Source: Rhodophyticola sp. CCM32
Lineage (GTDB): Bacteria > Pseudomonadota > Alphaproteobacteria > Rhodobacterales > Rhodobacteraceae
Direction of reading: 5' to 3'
Assembly (NCBI RefSeq): GCF_004751985.1
Contig: NZ_CP038492.1
Span: forward strand, 930,001-994,000
DNA length: 64,000 nucleotides
Numbering within the stretch: the stretch's first letter is position 1; each line of letters begins with the position of its first letter. Of the stretch, positions 29,371 through 37,726 are shown piece after piece. The notes beneath the pieces were generated by a model that saw only the letters and a program-made list of their open reading frames with translations, ran no database searches and was not told the origin of the DNA. Both the position numbers and the translations under genes were made by a program.

Positions 29371-30483
29371 TCATGACTGATCCTCGTTTCGGTCAGGTTT
29401 GACGCTTTTCTGCGAAGGTTTGACACTTTCCGCCCGTCTTCGGTTCTCTTCTTCCAATGTCGCCATCGTCTCGCGGTTCTTGTCGGCAAGGTTTGCTGAC
29501 CGCGAATAGTGCCGCGCCATGGACGGTGTTTTCTGCCCCAGAAGGTCCGCGATGCGCCGTTCATCCAGCCCCGCCTCGCGCAAAGTCGTGGCGACCGTGT
29601 GCCGCAAGCCCTTGAGGGTCAAGCCTTTTTCGATGAGGCTTTCTTTCTCAAGGACGGATTTGAAGCGGTGCCAAACGGTTGAAAAGCCGTTGTACGTCCA
29701 CGCCTCGCCGCGAGAATTGGAAAGCACGGTTGCGGCGTCGTGGTTAGGCATGCGGTCAAGAGCCGCTTGAAGCGTCGGGCTGACCGGAATCGCGACTTCC
29801 TCGCCCGTCTTGCCGCGCACCCCCCAGATCGTACCCCCATCGACCTGATCCTTCCGTAATCGCAGGGCGTCGGATGGATCGAGGCCGGTGTTCATCATCA
29901 AGGCTAGGGCGACGCGCACATGAGGCTTTGCCTTCCCCAAGACGGTGTCTCGTTCCTCAATCGTCCACGGGCGGTTGGCATAAGCGCGGCCGCGCGGGCG
30001 GCGCTTTGGAATGACATCTTTGGCAAAGTTGGCAGAGATCAGACCCTTAGGGATGTTGTAGCGAAAAACCTCGCTCAGAAGCGTGCGGACCATGTTTGCC
30101 CGTCGCCAACCAATCTTCTTTGCGGCTTTGTCGTGGATACCTGCGATTAAGGGTGTATCGATCACGTGGATCGGCGTGTCGCGGATTGGCTCTAGGAAGT
30201 CGGCGCACTTGCGGTAGTCGCGCCGGGTGGCTTCGGCCAAATCCTGGTAGTGTTCTGTCTCGAAGTAGGACTGGATCAACCCGCCAAGAGTTCCGGCTTT
30301 GGGCGCTTTCGCTCTCTGTGCCTCGGCAATAGCTCGGATTGTATCACATTCGGCGAAGAACTCGGCTGAGCCGACAGGCGCGTGGGTCAGGTCCACCTTG
30401 TGGCCAGTTTTGCGATGGTAGCATCTTTGCTTCCCATGTCGGTCCTTGAAAATCTTGAACCCTTTGACCCGCACCTGTGTCAT
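29371..30483 (-). CDS. int: Tyrosine-type site-specific integrase
   Basis: 370 residues. N-terminal ~170 residues form the arm/core-binding domain (SYFETEHYQDLAEATRRDYR). The C-terminal catalytic domain shows the LRHTVATTLREAG box with Arg294 and the nucleophile Tyr326 in ARHYSR, preceded by His325. Two usual catalytic positions look altered: Asp202 in TGLDPSDALRL, where most relatives have Arg, and Lys291 in place of the box-II His. A family with 'TG-x-x-P-x-DAL-L' at this site exists in Rhodobacterales, so this may be a normal variant. It lies 31 bases from tRNA-Phe and its start overlaps the small HTH gene upstream (TGATG). Confidence 0.9.
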   Translation of the reverse strand: MTQVRVKGFKIFKDRHGKQRCYHRKTGHKVDLTHAPVGSAEFFAECDTIRAIAEAQRAKAPKAGTLGGLIQSYFETEHYQDLAEATRRDYRKCADFLEPIRDTPIHVIDTPLIAGIHDKAAKKIGWRRANMVRTLLSEVFRYNIPKGLISANFAKDVIPKRRPRGRAYANRPWTIEERDTVLGKAKPHVRVALALMMNTGLDPSDALRLRKDQVDGGTIWGVRGKTGEEVAIPVSPTLQAALDRMPNHDAATVLSNSRGEAWTYNGFSTVWHRFKSVLEKESLIEKGLTLKGLRHTVATTLREAGLDERRIADLLGQKTPSMARHYSRSANLADKNRETMATLEEENRRRAESVKPSQKSVKPDRNEDQS

Positions 30484-30719
30484 CAAAGGCGACCCAGAAT
30501 AGTGTCGCGCGTCTCGGTCACAGCCCCGGATTTAACATCATCGATCCAGAGATCGAGATCGCGGCGATCCCAGAGTTGCATACCTTGCTTCAACTCCACC
30601 GGTCGAACCGGGCAGGTGGCTTTGAAATGCCTTACTGGTAAGCCGGCATAGCTCGCAGCCTCAGACTGCTTCAACATACGCTTGTCGATCACACTGATAT
30701 TGAGATTCGTCGTCGGCAT
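30483..30719 (-). CDS. Small HTH protein, excisionase/AlpA-like
   Basis: 78 residues. MLKQSEAASYAGLPVRHFKA is a winged-helix turn typical of excisionase and AlpA-type proteins ('L-x-x-x-E-A-A-x-Y-x-G-L/V'), and LWDRRDLDLWIDD is the matching C-terminal wing/helix. Such proteins bind att arms and steer the integrase towards excision. Its stop overlaps the integrase start, so both are made from one message; transcription should start upstream near 30.8 kb or further at the XRE-controlled region. Confidence 0.7.
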   Translation of the reverse strand: MPTTNLNISVIDKRMLKQSEAASYAGLPVRHFKATCPVRPVELKQGMQLWDRRDLDLWIDDVKSGAVTETRDTILGRL

Positions 30720-30792
30720 TAGTTGACCTCCCTACTCCACGTATCTGCATCAACCTGTTCCAGCTGCGCTTGAGTTGTAGCGAATGGCATCC

Positions 30793-30993
30793 TCACCGCT
30801 CAGCGTTCTGCTGCCCGGGTACGACCATGTTTCTTTGCACGAAGTCAGAAACGGCATCTTCAGGTAGGAAAAACGTGGATCCGATCTTTAGGTGTTTGAT
30901 CTGCTTAGAGGCAATCAACGAACGGATGCGACGTTCGGGCCAACCACTTTTCTCGGCAAGTTCTTTTGGGGAAAGTAGTGCACAATTGGACAT
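30793..30993 (-). CDS. HTH DNA-binding protein, MerR/excisionase-like
   Basis: 66 residues from ATG 30993 (MSNCALLSPKELAEKSGWPE). A helix-turn-helix (PKELAEKSGWPERRIRSLIASKQIKHLKIG) is followed by TFFLPEDAVSDFVQRN, the 'helix_turn_helix, DNA-binding domain, excisionase family' pattern. GAGGAAG lies 6 bases before the ATG; an in-frame extension to 31152 covers the operator region and is not credible. It is divergent from the XRE regulator and reads towards the AlpA-like gene and integrase, so it may be a second directionality factor. Confidence 0.7.
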   Translation of the reverse strand: MSNCALLSPKELAEKSGWPERRIRSLIASKQIKHLKIGSTFFLPEDAVSDFVQRNMVVPGQQNAER

Positions 30994-31019
30994 TTCACTT
31001 CCTCTTCTCGGCACAAGGC

Positions 31020-31083
31020 GGTAACATTTGTTCAGAATGCAGCAAGGCGCGAACGTTACCAATAGTAGGGCACGTATGTTACC
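31020..31083. promoter_or_regulatory. Repeated GTTACC operator between divergent HTH genes
   Basis: GGTAAC at 31020-31025 and GTTACC at 31055-31060 and 31078-31083 (the last directly touching the XRE start codon). One site is inverted relative to the other two. The spacing between two divergent regulators suggests binding by the XRE protein, with autorepression and control of the int/xis side. Confidence 0.5.
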
Positions 31084-31512
31084 ATGACAAGCCAAAACGT
31101 CCCCATAGGGCAGCGGATGCGCGAAACACGTGAAGGAACGGGACATTCGCAAAGCAAATTTGCAGCCATGCTGGGGCTGTCTGATCGCGCATACAAAAAC
31201 TATGAGCTAGGTAAACGAGAGGTCCCGTTGTCGACTTTGATCAAATTCGCTCAAGAGTTCGAAGTTGAGTTCGATTGGCTAGTTTTTGGAGATCAGATGC
31301 AACCAAAAGACGCAAAGCTAATGAATCTGGCGGTACAAACCAGTGAGGCAACGTATGCGCTGGCAACGGACCTCAAAGAGAAGCCCATGAGCATAGAACG
31401 CTACGTCAAATTCTTTGAGTACGTTCTTGATCAAAGCCGAGTAAAGGTTTCGATCCCGTCGCATGAAGCAAGAGCAGTCTTTGAGTTGATTAGGAGTGAA
31501 AATGCTAAGTGA
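31084..31512 (+). CDS. XRE-family transcriptional regulator
   Basis: 142 residues. The lambda-Cro-type HTH is at 10-65 (MRETREGTGHSQSKFAAMLG LSDRAYKNYELGKREVPLST). The remaining ~75 residues form a helical C-terminal domain of unknown fold, probably for oligomerization. It starts an operon with two membrane proteins, an ImmA/IrrE peptidase and a Beta-family protein. XRE plus ImmA/IrrE is a known pair in ICEBs1-like elements, where the peptidase cleaves the repressor on DNA damage or a cell-density signal. That link is inferred here. GTTACC repeats upstream are its likely operators. Confidence 0.85.
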   Translation: MTSQNVPIGQRMRETREGTGHSQSKFAAMLGLSDRAYKNYELGKREVPLSTLIKFAQEFEVEFDWLVFGDQMQPKDAKLMNLAVQTSEATYALATDLKEKPMSIERYVKFFEYVLDQSRVKVSIPSHEARAVFELIRSENAK

Positions 31513-31777
31513 GCCAAACGAAATGCGACGCGAGAGTGATCGCCAACTAGCACGAAACACCACACGGCTTGAATTGGGGGCGGTTGTTGCTGGCGGGATT
31601 GCATTGCCTGCTTCTCTAGCACTACATCAATCGGAGCACTCGGACGCCGGATTTGCGGCCGGATTTCTTTTGATCGTTTTTGTGCTGTGTCTCGGCCTGG
31701 CAACAGTTATTCGGTGCGTCCGAAGACTTCATCTCCGTTTTACTTCGATCACTCCTGAAGATGAGCGTCAGTTTTGA
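31502..31777 (+). CDS. Small membrane protein of the XRE/ImmA module
   Basis: 91 residues from ATG 31502, overlapping the XRE stop. Two hydrophobic helices are visible: LGAVVAGGIALPASLALH and AAGFLLIVFVLCLGLATVIR. The N-terminus (SEPNEMRRESDRQLARNTTR) and the short C-terminus are hydrophilic. No family is recognised. It overlaps the next gene by 17 bases. In a module of this make-up small two-helix proteins may act as membrane sensors or pore-forming effectors; this is inference only. Confidence 0.6.
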   Translation: MLSEPNEMRRESDRQLARNTTRLELGAVVAGGIALPASLALHQSEHSDAGFAAGFLLIVFVLCLGLATVIRCVRRLHLRFTSITPEDERQF

Positions 31778-32429
31778 TTGCGGCTCAAGGAAATTTCTTT
31801 TGAACGAACGGCCTCAGAATTCTTCGTCGCCAGCGCGGCCGGTATTTTTTGGGTATCTACTGTGCGCGGTGGTGACTTCAATCCTACTGCTTGGCCTTTT
31901 GGCTCTAGTGTTCTTGCACTACGTGGACATCAGTTTCTTGTCGGAGGCTTCCTGCCGCCACATTGATGCGACCGGAAATAGGTCTGCGTACACCTACTGC
32001 TTCTATGGAGAGGATTGGGACGAGTCCACGTATCTGTCGGCCGTCAGCGGGTTTTATTCGACTGTTATCGGGTTTTTGGTAGCGGTCCAAGCTCTAGTCT
32101 CGACGCTAGCCTTTGTCTTCGTTCGGAGCACAAATCGAAGAGCCATTGAAGACGAAGTTGAGATCCAGCTTCCAGCATATTTCGGAACGACTAAGGCAGC
32201 TTCGGAGATCGAGGTTGTTGTCGGCCAAGTGAGCGGGACTGCAATCGAGCAAGCAGTCGTCCAGCGGACAACTGAGCTTCAAGATAAGCTCTCAACTCTC
32301 GAGGAGAATTTTTATGGGTTGCAGGGTGAGTACGAGGCTCTGAGAGCGGTTGTTGCGGAACTTAACGATGAGGCACCCGAAGAAACGATTGAGGACGATG
32401 AACCGGCAGCGGAGGGAAAAATTGAATGA
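31761..32429 (+). CDS. Membrane protein with coiled-coil tail
   Basis: 222 residues from ATG 31761. Two membrane helices (VFFGYLLCAVVTSILLLGLL and, after a ~50-residue external loop with three cysteines, TVIGFLVAVQALVSTLAFVF). The cytoplasmic tail of ~95 residues ends in a coiled coil (TTELQDKLSTLEENFYGLQG EYEALRAVVAELN) and an acidic end. Unknown family. It overlaps both neighbours (17 bases upstream, ATGA downstream), so translation is coupled in the module. Confidence 0.6.
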   Translation: MSVSFDCGSRKFLLNERPQNSSSPARPVFFGYLLCAVVTSILLLGLLALVFLHYVDISFLSEASCRHIDATGNRSAYTYCFYGEDWDESTYLSAVSGFYSTVIGFLVAVQALVSTLAFVFVRSTNRRAIEDEVEIQLPAYFGTTKAASEIEVVVGQVSGTAIEQAVVQRTTELQDKLSTLEENFYGLQGEYEALRAVVAELNDEAPEETIEDDEPAAEGKIE

Positions 32430-32992
32430 TGAGAAAAGCTCCCAGAAGACCGATTTCTCAAGCGGCAGCATCCACGCCACCGCTGGACATTGACGCACTC
32501 GATACCACAAAGCGAGTCATTGATTTTTGCGTTCAGAATGGACTGATCGATGGCGTCAGCACAAACATAGAAGGTCTTATTGAACGGGACCCTAACCTTG
32601 AACTGGTAAAGGTACCACTTCCAGATGGCGTTGATGCTTTCATTAAGGAAACCACCCCCGGCAAATTTCAGATAGGCGTGAACTCAAAGCACAGCGCCAC
32701 GAGGCAAAAGTTCTCGATGGCTCACGAGTATGCTCATTATAGGTTGCATCAAGGTAACCTGGCTGCCTTGGCTGAAGGTGAACGTATCCTCCATCGCTCG
32801 GACGAGTGGAATATCTTGGAACAGCAGGCCAATAGTTTTGCAGCTGAGATTTTGATGCCTGAGGATCATTTTCGTGAAGAGGTCCGGCGCACGGGCGGCG
32901 ATGTTGATGAACTCGCGAAGCGCTTTGGTGTCTCAACACTTGCACTAAGATATCGGGCTAAGAACCTCGGGATGAGAGGGCACGGTGTCTGA
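32426..32992 (+). CDS. ImmA/IrrE family metallopeptidase
   Basis: 188 residues. The zinc-binding motif is HEYAH at 100-104 (KFSMAHEYAHYRLH), with the third ligand in EQQANSFAAEILMP, the standard ImmA/IrrE (DUF955) arrangement. Enzymes of this family cleave XRE-type repressors in mobile elements. Here the XRE gene lies four genes upstream in the same operon. The C-terminal tail (VDELAKRFGVSTLALRYRAK) is the HTH-like segment common in the family. Overlaps the next gene by 8 bases. Confidence 0.9.
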   Translation: MMRKAPRRPISQAAASTPPLDIDALDTTKRVIDFCVQNGLIDGVSTNIEGLIERDPNLELVKVPLPDGVDAFIKETTPGKFQIGVNSKHSATRQKFSMAHEYAHYRLHQGNLAALAEGERILHRSDEWNILEQQANSFAAEILMPEDHFREEVRRTGGDVDELAKRFGVSTLALRYRAKNLGMRGHGV

Positions 32993-34187
32993 AAATTACT
33001 TTCTGTTGTTCAAGACTGCCGACGCAGAAAAGCGGGCATGGCGAAACCTAGCTCAAGAGCGGAAGAAGGCGCTGTTCCCCATCATCGAGCTCACACGCGG
33101 CAAACAGAACCGGGGTGCTGGCAAAGACGCTGATGGTAAGCCCCTAACTGCTGAAGAGCTTCGCAACACTGCGAATATCTATGGTTTCGAGAAGAATTAC
33201 CGTTCCACACTCGATTTGATGAAACCTTGTGAGGAGGTCTTCGTCGACCTTACTCGCGAACCCAGCCTGAGTTGTTTCGAAACGGATAAACTTAGTCTAT
33301 CAGCAGATGGATATGCCGTTTGGGTGAAGTTTTTGACAAACTTGCAGAACGATTGGCCGAACGTTGTTCCTACGCTGATTGTGAATCCTTCTGAGGACGA
33401 AGATGAAGCCCAGTATGGGGAAAACCTCGCTGGCCAGTTCGACGCACTCGCTGCTGCATTTGGGAAGATCCTCTACCGCGTGTCAGTTCTTGAAGACAGT
33501 GAATTCATCTATGATATTAGGCTGCTGAGCGATAAGATCAGCTCATTTGTAGAGGACGGCGGTACGTTTTTTGTTGCCCTCGATCACGAATATATACGGC
33601 CGAGAAATGGCCAGGTCCACGCGAAACGGACCTCGCAGATTATCACTTCAGTCTTGGAGGCCGCCCCAAGCGTCGAGATAATTTGCCTTGCAACTTCTTT
33701 TCCAAAATCGGTGACGGACATAGGAGATGAGGACTACGATATCTTTCCGGTTGAGGAGAGCTACCTTTACAATATGATCGCCAGTGAACACGAAAACGTG
33801 CAATATGGTGACTACGGCTCGATCAACCCAATTAGAAACGATGAAGTTATCATCACTCAAGGTTGGCGCCCCCGAATTGACTACGTATCGGCGCACGAGG
33901 GTCTACAGACCTACTATTTTCGAGAGAAGCGCGACGTCTTGGGTAAGGACCCGCGAACCCGAAAAAACATTCTTGCTCCGTACTCGCGGCACTACCGTTC
34001 AGTGGCGGGAAAAGTCCGTCAGCACAGCCCTTACTACGAGGATCTACCAATGTCTTGGGGATGTGATGAGATAAAAGCCGCCGCCTTGGGCGATGTGCCG
34101 AGCAATTCGCCGTCACACTGGATATCAGTGCGAATGGAAATTCACATTGTGAGATTGTTGAGGCACTTGCAGCTGGACCCGATTTGA
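32985..34187 (+). CDS. Beta-family (sce7725-like) protein
   Basis: 400 residues, no membrane segment. The opening YFLLFKTADAEKRAWRNLAQ ... LFPIIELTRGK, the central FVDLTREPSLS and FVALDHEYIR, and the end YEDLPMSWGCDEIKAAALG match the 'Beta protein' family first seen in T4-like phages, of which sce7725 proteins are the bacterial type. In other genomes sce7725 and sce7726 genes are neighbours, and that pairing holds here. Molecular function is unknown. The genetic setting (XRE, ImmA, mobile element) suggests defence or element stability. Confidence 0.75.
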   Translation: MSENYFLLFKTADAEKRAWRNLAQERKKALFPIIELTRGKQNRGAGKDADGKPLTAEELRNTANIYGFEKNYRSTLDLMKPCEEVFVDLTREPSLSCFETDKLSLSADGYAVWVKFLTNLQNDWPNVVPTLIVNPSEDEDEAQYGENLAGQFDALAAAFGKILYRVSVLEDSEFIYDIRLLSDKISSFVEDGGTFFVALDHEYIRPRNGQVHAKRTSQIITSVLEAAPSVEIICLATSFPKSVTDIGDEDYDIFPVEESYLYNMIASEHENVQYGDYGSINPIRNDEVIITQGWRPRIDYVSAHEGLQTYYFREKRDVLGKDPRTRKNILAPYSRHYRSVAGKVRQHSPYYEDLPMSWGCDEIKAAALGDVPSNSPSHWISVRMEIHIVRLLRHLQLDPI

Positions 34188-34838
34188 CTAGGCTGCGATT
34201 TTTGCAACCCGCCTGAGTAGAAGCAGGTCTTCTCTATTCAATTTACCGTCTGTTTCCGCCAAAAAAGCTTCGGATGAGCGTTTGTAGCGTTCCCGTAGTC
34301 CATTCAGAAACACCGTTCTCAGTTCAGTGGCGCTAAGGACTTTGATTGCGGCAATCTGTAGGTCACGAAGGGAAGAAGATGATCTTGCATTTGGGACATG
34401 TTGTAAGAGCCCGCCTTTGTCGCAGCCCATCGCCAAGTGCACTTTTGATAACCTAGCAAATCTCTTCGGTTGTCGGACTTGGGTAAGCTCTCCCTTGCTG
34501 AGGACATTAAGCCCAACTTTTGGCGGAACAATACTGCGCACGCTGCCAAGGTGACGGTTGGTGGTAACGACAGATACGAAATCAAAAGTGCAAACGTAGT
34601 CTGATATTTGGTCAGGGAGGCGGCTCAAGCTATCGAAATCCGACTTGATTTCAAAAGCATGGCTGGATTCTTCAACAACAAGAAAGTCAGCTCTTCGGTC
34701 TATCGGCCCGTATCGCACTTCACTAGCAAAAACAGTCCCATAGCCATAGAACCGCTGCTTCATTTTCAGCGCGAGTGCTACACGTAGGCAGCTCTCGTGG
34801 ACTGACACATCTTGTAAAGTCTGTCTTGAACGTCTCAA
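34188..34838 (-). CDS. sce7726-like protein with PD-(D/E)XK nuclease motif
   Basis: 216 residues on the opposite strand, its stop touching that of the Beta gene. Residues 36-65 read FASEVRYGPIDRRADFLVVE ... HAFEIKSD: E40, D51 and E63-x-K65 give the PD-(D/E)XK nuclease arrangement. The following FDSLSRLPDQISDYVCTFD segment is the sce7726 hallmark. The C-terminal half is helical and basic. The convergent layout means two promoters. A DNA-targeting effector is the most economical reading, but cleavage has not been shown. Confidence 0.7.
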   Translation of the reverse strand: MRRSRQTLQDVSVHESCLRVALALKMKQRFYGYGTVFASEVRYGPIDRRADFLVVEESSHAFEIKSDFDSLSRLPDQISDYVCTFDFVSVVTTNRHLGSVRSIVPPKVGLNVLSKGELTQVRQPKRFARLSKVHLAMGCDKGGLLQHVPNARSSSSLRDLQIAAIKVLSATELRTVFLNGLRERYKRSSEAFLAETDGKLNREDLLLLRRVAKIAA

Positions 34839-34922
34839 TTTGTTCTCTATTTGTTCTTAACTTTCCACACCCTATCTTGCAGGGAGCCACTTGGTCAATA
34901 GAAGCTTTCTATGCTCAGAATG

Positions 34923-35105
34923 TCAGATGTCCCGATATCCCAATAGTGTTTCAGTGCCATCGGGCGCAACCCTGACCCACTCTCCATCTTCGCGTCTCTG
35001 GACCAGATGAGCGCCTTCAGACTGCAGTTTACGAAGATGCTCTTCCTGAGTTTCAGCGAACCAAGGTACCCCATCCAACTTTGCGCTTTCAGACTGTTTG
35101 GGCAT
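34923..35105 (-). CDS. Small hypothetical protein
   Basis: 60 residues (MPKQSESAKLDGVPWFAETQ ... GTETLLGYRDI), hydrophilic, mixed charge. AGGA is 6 bases before the ATG. No recognised family. It stands alone between the sce7726 gene and the inverted repeat. Moderate chance of being real. Confidence 0.45.
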   Translation of the reverse strand: MPKQSESAKLDGVPWFAETQEEHLRKLQSEGAHLVQRREDGEWVRVAPDGTETLLGYRDI

Positions 35106-35130
35106 CCGTATCCTATTCTATAGTCAGTTT

Positions 35131-35219
35131 GCTAGAACCGTTGACACCATCCGGGTTTTTCATCTTGCCCTAACATCCTCGGGGGAGCGCCCGCAGGGCG
35201 CGGGGGCAGACAGCCCCTA
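35131..35219 (+). repeat. Left copy of ~90 bp inverted repeat
   Basis: Pairs with 37804-37894 in inverted orientation. Shared blocks include AGAACCGTTGA, TTTTCATCTTGCCC, and ATCCTCGGGGGAGCGCCCGC plus AGGGCGCGGGGGC. It contains the palindrome GCGCCC-GCA-GGGCGC. The right copy includes the natural 3' end of the virB6 gene; this left copy carries the same last codons without the gene. Confidence 0.8.
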
Positions 35220-35408
35220 ACTGCTGGAACTGCTGGCTCAGCATGACCGAGAGAGTGCCTATAACAAAAGGCTACCCTCCGCTAACCGTAACGTAAATCC
35301 ATTGGACATCTGCTTCGAACCCTTACCTCCCGAATGCTGCGCCATCGACGAACGTCCGCTCAGCGTTTGCATCGGGTCGAGCATGCCCGCAATACACTTG
35401 TCCTCCGG

Positions 35409-35816
35409 TCAGGCATTAGGGAGAAAGATCGCCGCTAGGCCATTTGCCAAAGCACGGGATTGTCTGCACCCAGCCAGCCCCACGGAACACACAAAGTATA
35501 TGTATTGCCGATCATCGCCCGAAACGATCGTTGCAACCGCTTCGTTGCTCAGCCCGGGGGCGTGAACCTGCTGCAAAAGAAGAAGCCCGTCCAGCTTCCC
35601 TGCGCGGACGTCCTCTGGATCGTTCGAGGTCACAGGCAGCGCGATGTGAGTGTGAAGGTCAGCAAAGCCTCGCGGCCAGCCTTCAGGCAGGTAGCCCCGC
35701 AGATCGTCACCAATGCCAATCTGAAGCTTTCGACCGGTCAAGGCAGGTGCAATCACTTCGGTTGATCGCGAAATGATCCGAAACGCTTTGCTCAGCTCTG
35801 GCAGATATGCGTCCAA
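35409..35816 (-). pseudogene. LysR-type regulator, effector-domain fragment
   Basis: 135 codons. TGRKLQIGIGDDLRGYLPEG ... VRAGKLDGLLLLQQV matches the first half of a LysR effector-binding domain, preceded by part of the linker helix (LPELSKAFRIISRSTEVIAP). The N-terminal winged-helix DNA-binding domain is missing; its place is taken by the start of an aminotransferase fragment on the other strand (junction ~35797-35816). The 3' end is also odd (RQSRALANGLAAIFLPNA). A broken gene, not a functional regulator. Confidence 0.65.
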
Positions 35817-36654
35817 CTATCTCGCCTTTTTGCAACAGTCACGGCGTCTTGGATTCGAAATTGATCTTGTACCGTCTGATGCGTCAGGCCAGATCGACGT
35901 TGCGGCTTTGGACAAAATGATCGGTCCAAAGACAAAACTCATCGCGATCACCCATGTGCCGACGCAAGGCGGTCTGGTGAACCCTGCTGTCGAAGTCGGG
36001 AAGGTCGCAAAGAAGCATGGCGTCCTCTACATGCTGGATGCGTGTCAATCTGTCGGGCAGATCAAGGTCGATGTCGCAGAGATCGGCTGCGACATTCTCT
36101 CCGGCCCCGGACGCAAGTTTCTGCGCGGCCCCAGAGGGACGGGGTTTCTCTACGTCCGACAGGACATCCTCGATCAGATCGACCCGCCATTTGTTGATCT
36201 GCATTCCGCGACCTGGACCGAGACAAACGGATACGAACTGGCGAAAGATGCGAGGCGGTTCCAGAACTGGGAAAGCTACGTCGCGGGTCGCGTTGGTCTG
36301 ATGGAAGCCGTGCGATACGCCCGCGCCGTAGGCGTGGCTCATATTGAGGCTCACGTTGCCGAACTTGCGCAAGATCTCCGCGATGAACTCTCAACGATCA
36401 AAGGTATTGCGGTGCATGACCTGGGCCAAAATAAATCAGGCATCGTCACATTCACGAAAGATGGCACCGACTCCAAAGCGATTGCCGCAAACCTCAGAGA
36501 ACAGACGATAAACGTATCTGTCGCACCAGTCACCGCAGCTCGTCTTGATTTCGAAGCCCGGAACCTCCCGGCAATGATCCGGGCCTCGGTGCATTACTTC
36601 AACACACACGATGAGATCGCTCGGTTTGTCGATGCTGTGAAAACTACTGACTGA
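35797..36654 (+). pseudogene. Aminotransferase class V, N-terminally truncated
   Basis: About 285 codons of a PLP-dependent class V aminotransferase (cysteine desulfurase-like fold): YASNYLAFLQQSRRLGFEID, AITHVPTQGGLVNPAVEVGK, DACQSVGQIKVDVAEIGCDI, and SGPGRKFLRGPRGTGFLYVR, in which K of GRKFLRGP is the PLP-binding lysine. The first ~100 residues of the family are absent: homology begins abruptly at YASNYLAF, exactly where the LysR fragment starts on the other strand. An ATG at 35773 lies in the LysR part. Probably non-functional. Confidence 0.75.
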
Positions 36655-36845
36655 AAGCGGGCGTTGATCTTTCGGGATTGAACGGCAGCAAAGTCCCGCA
36701 TTGCAGCAGTTCGTTGAGACCGACCCAATGTCGGGTTTACGAGTTCCTGGAAGCTTGCTGACAGCCACAAATCAACATGCTAACTGAAGCCATGATCTGA
36801 CTGTTCTCCTTCTAGCCGCACTCAACACGGAGGTCTCCGTGACGC

Positions 36846-37154
36846 TTGGGTTGCGCAAATGAAAGGCAAACATATGAAACTTCCAAACCACCCCCGATCC
36901 AAGGCAAACGCTTCGATTTCGAAACGCTTCAGTACAATGCGATAAGCCTGATGAAACAGGCAAATGATGGTCCGACTTTCCTGCGCCACGCAGGGCGCGT
37001 GACCCATGTGGTTATGACCGAGGAACTGTTTGACGAGCTTTGGCCAGACCCGCGGCGAGCCTGGAGCGTCTATGAAATGCCACTCCGCATGGAGCAGCTC
37101 CTCTTCGAGGCCATGGACAAGTCGCTCGCTGAAACTAAAGAAGACGACAGCTAG
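36846..37154 (+). CDS. Phd/YefM-like antitoxin candidate
   Basis: 102 codons from TTG 36846, the first start after a stop. The segment FDFETLQYNAISLMKQANDG PTFLRHAGRVTHVVMTEELFDEL resembles the prevent-host-death fold (N-x-A/I-x-L...GP-x-x-x-x-x-x-G-R-x-x-x-V-x-x-x-E). A GGAGG site lies 12 bases upstream. There is no matching toxin gene next to it. The start is uncertain and the 5' end may be damaged, as it lies in the rearranged segment. Confidence 0.45.
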   Translation: MGCANERQTYETSKPPPIQGKRFDFETLQYNAISLMKQANDGPTFLRHAGRVTHVVMTEELFDELWPDPRRAWSVYEMPLRMEQLLFEAMDKSLAETKEDDS

Positions 37155-37288
37155 GAATTTGACGTCAATCCGGGCGCTGCGGTTCCGTTACAGCGTCCGG
37201 ATCATCGCAACCCATGAATGTTTGGCACAGCCTTAACGAAATGCGCACGTCGCTGAACGGATGGTATGTTCACCGCCCCGGGGTTGAG

Positions 37289-37726
37289 TCAGTCCGGCTC
37301 GGCGGGATCGTCGAAATCGTTAAGCAGATCGAGGATCCCCTGCTTCTTCATCCGGCGGATCGAGGATACATGCTGTAGCGCCTGATCAATCTCATGAGCG
37401 TCACCGCTTGCGTATGCGTCCGTGATCGTTTCCAGTTGCGCCTCAAGGTCATTCGCAAAGGCCGGGTCATCGGCTTTCTTGTCGAGTACGGGCGCATCGT
37501 ATGTGGCCTGCAAGTGTTCCCAGAATTCAGGGGTCGTGCGGAAGCGGCCACCAAGGGCACGACATAGGTCGGCAGTTAAGGCCCGCTGGCCATCCAGAAC
37601 ATCCCAGAAGTCAGCAATAGATATGCCCAAATCTTGGGCGAGAGTCGTCACGTCGAGCGCCAGTGGAATGACGAACTCGTCCTTGATGATTTCGCCAGGG
37701 TGCACTCGGTTTCTGAGCTTTGTCAT
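37289..37726 (-). CDS. higA: HigA-family antitoxin (HTH)
   Basis: 145 residues. RVHPGEIIKDEFVIPLALDV TTLAQDLGISIADFWDVLDG is the HigA/VapI-type HTH start (HPGE-x-I/L-x-x-EF). The last ~65 residues are an acidic helical extension. A HigB toxin gene would be expected just upstream (beyond 37726 on this strand), but only ~80 bases remain before the inverted repeat and they do not encode HigB. So it is an orphan antitoxin, perhaps cut off from its toxin by the rearrangement. Confidence 0.7.
   Translation of the reverse strand: MTKLRNRVHPGEIIKDEFVIPLALDVTTLAQDLGISIADFWDVLDGQRALTADLCRALGGRFRTTPEFWEHLQATYDAPVLDKKADDPAFANDLEAQLETITDAYASGDAHEIDQALQHVSSIRRMKKQGILDLLNDFDDPAEPD

Noticed and set aside
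36351..36768. Minus-strand frames opposite the aminotransferase fragment
   Set aside because: Shadow frames; the plus strand carries the PLP-enzyme motifs.
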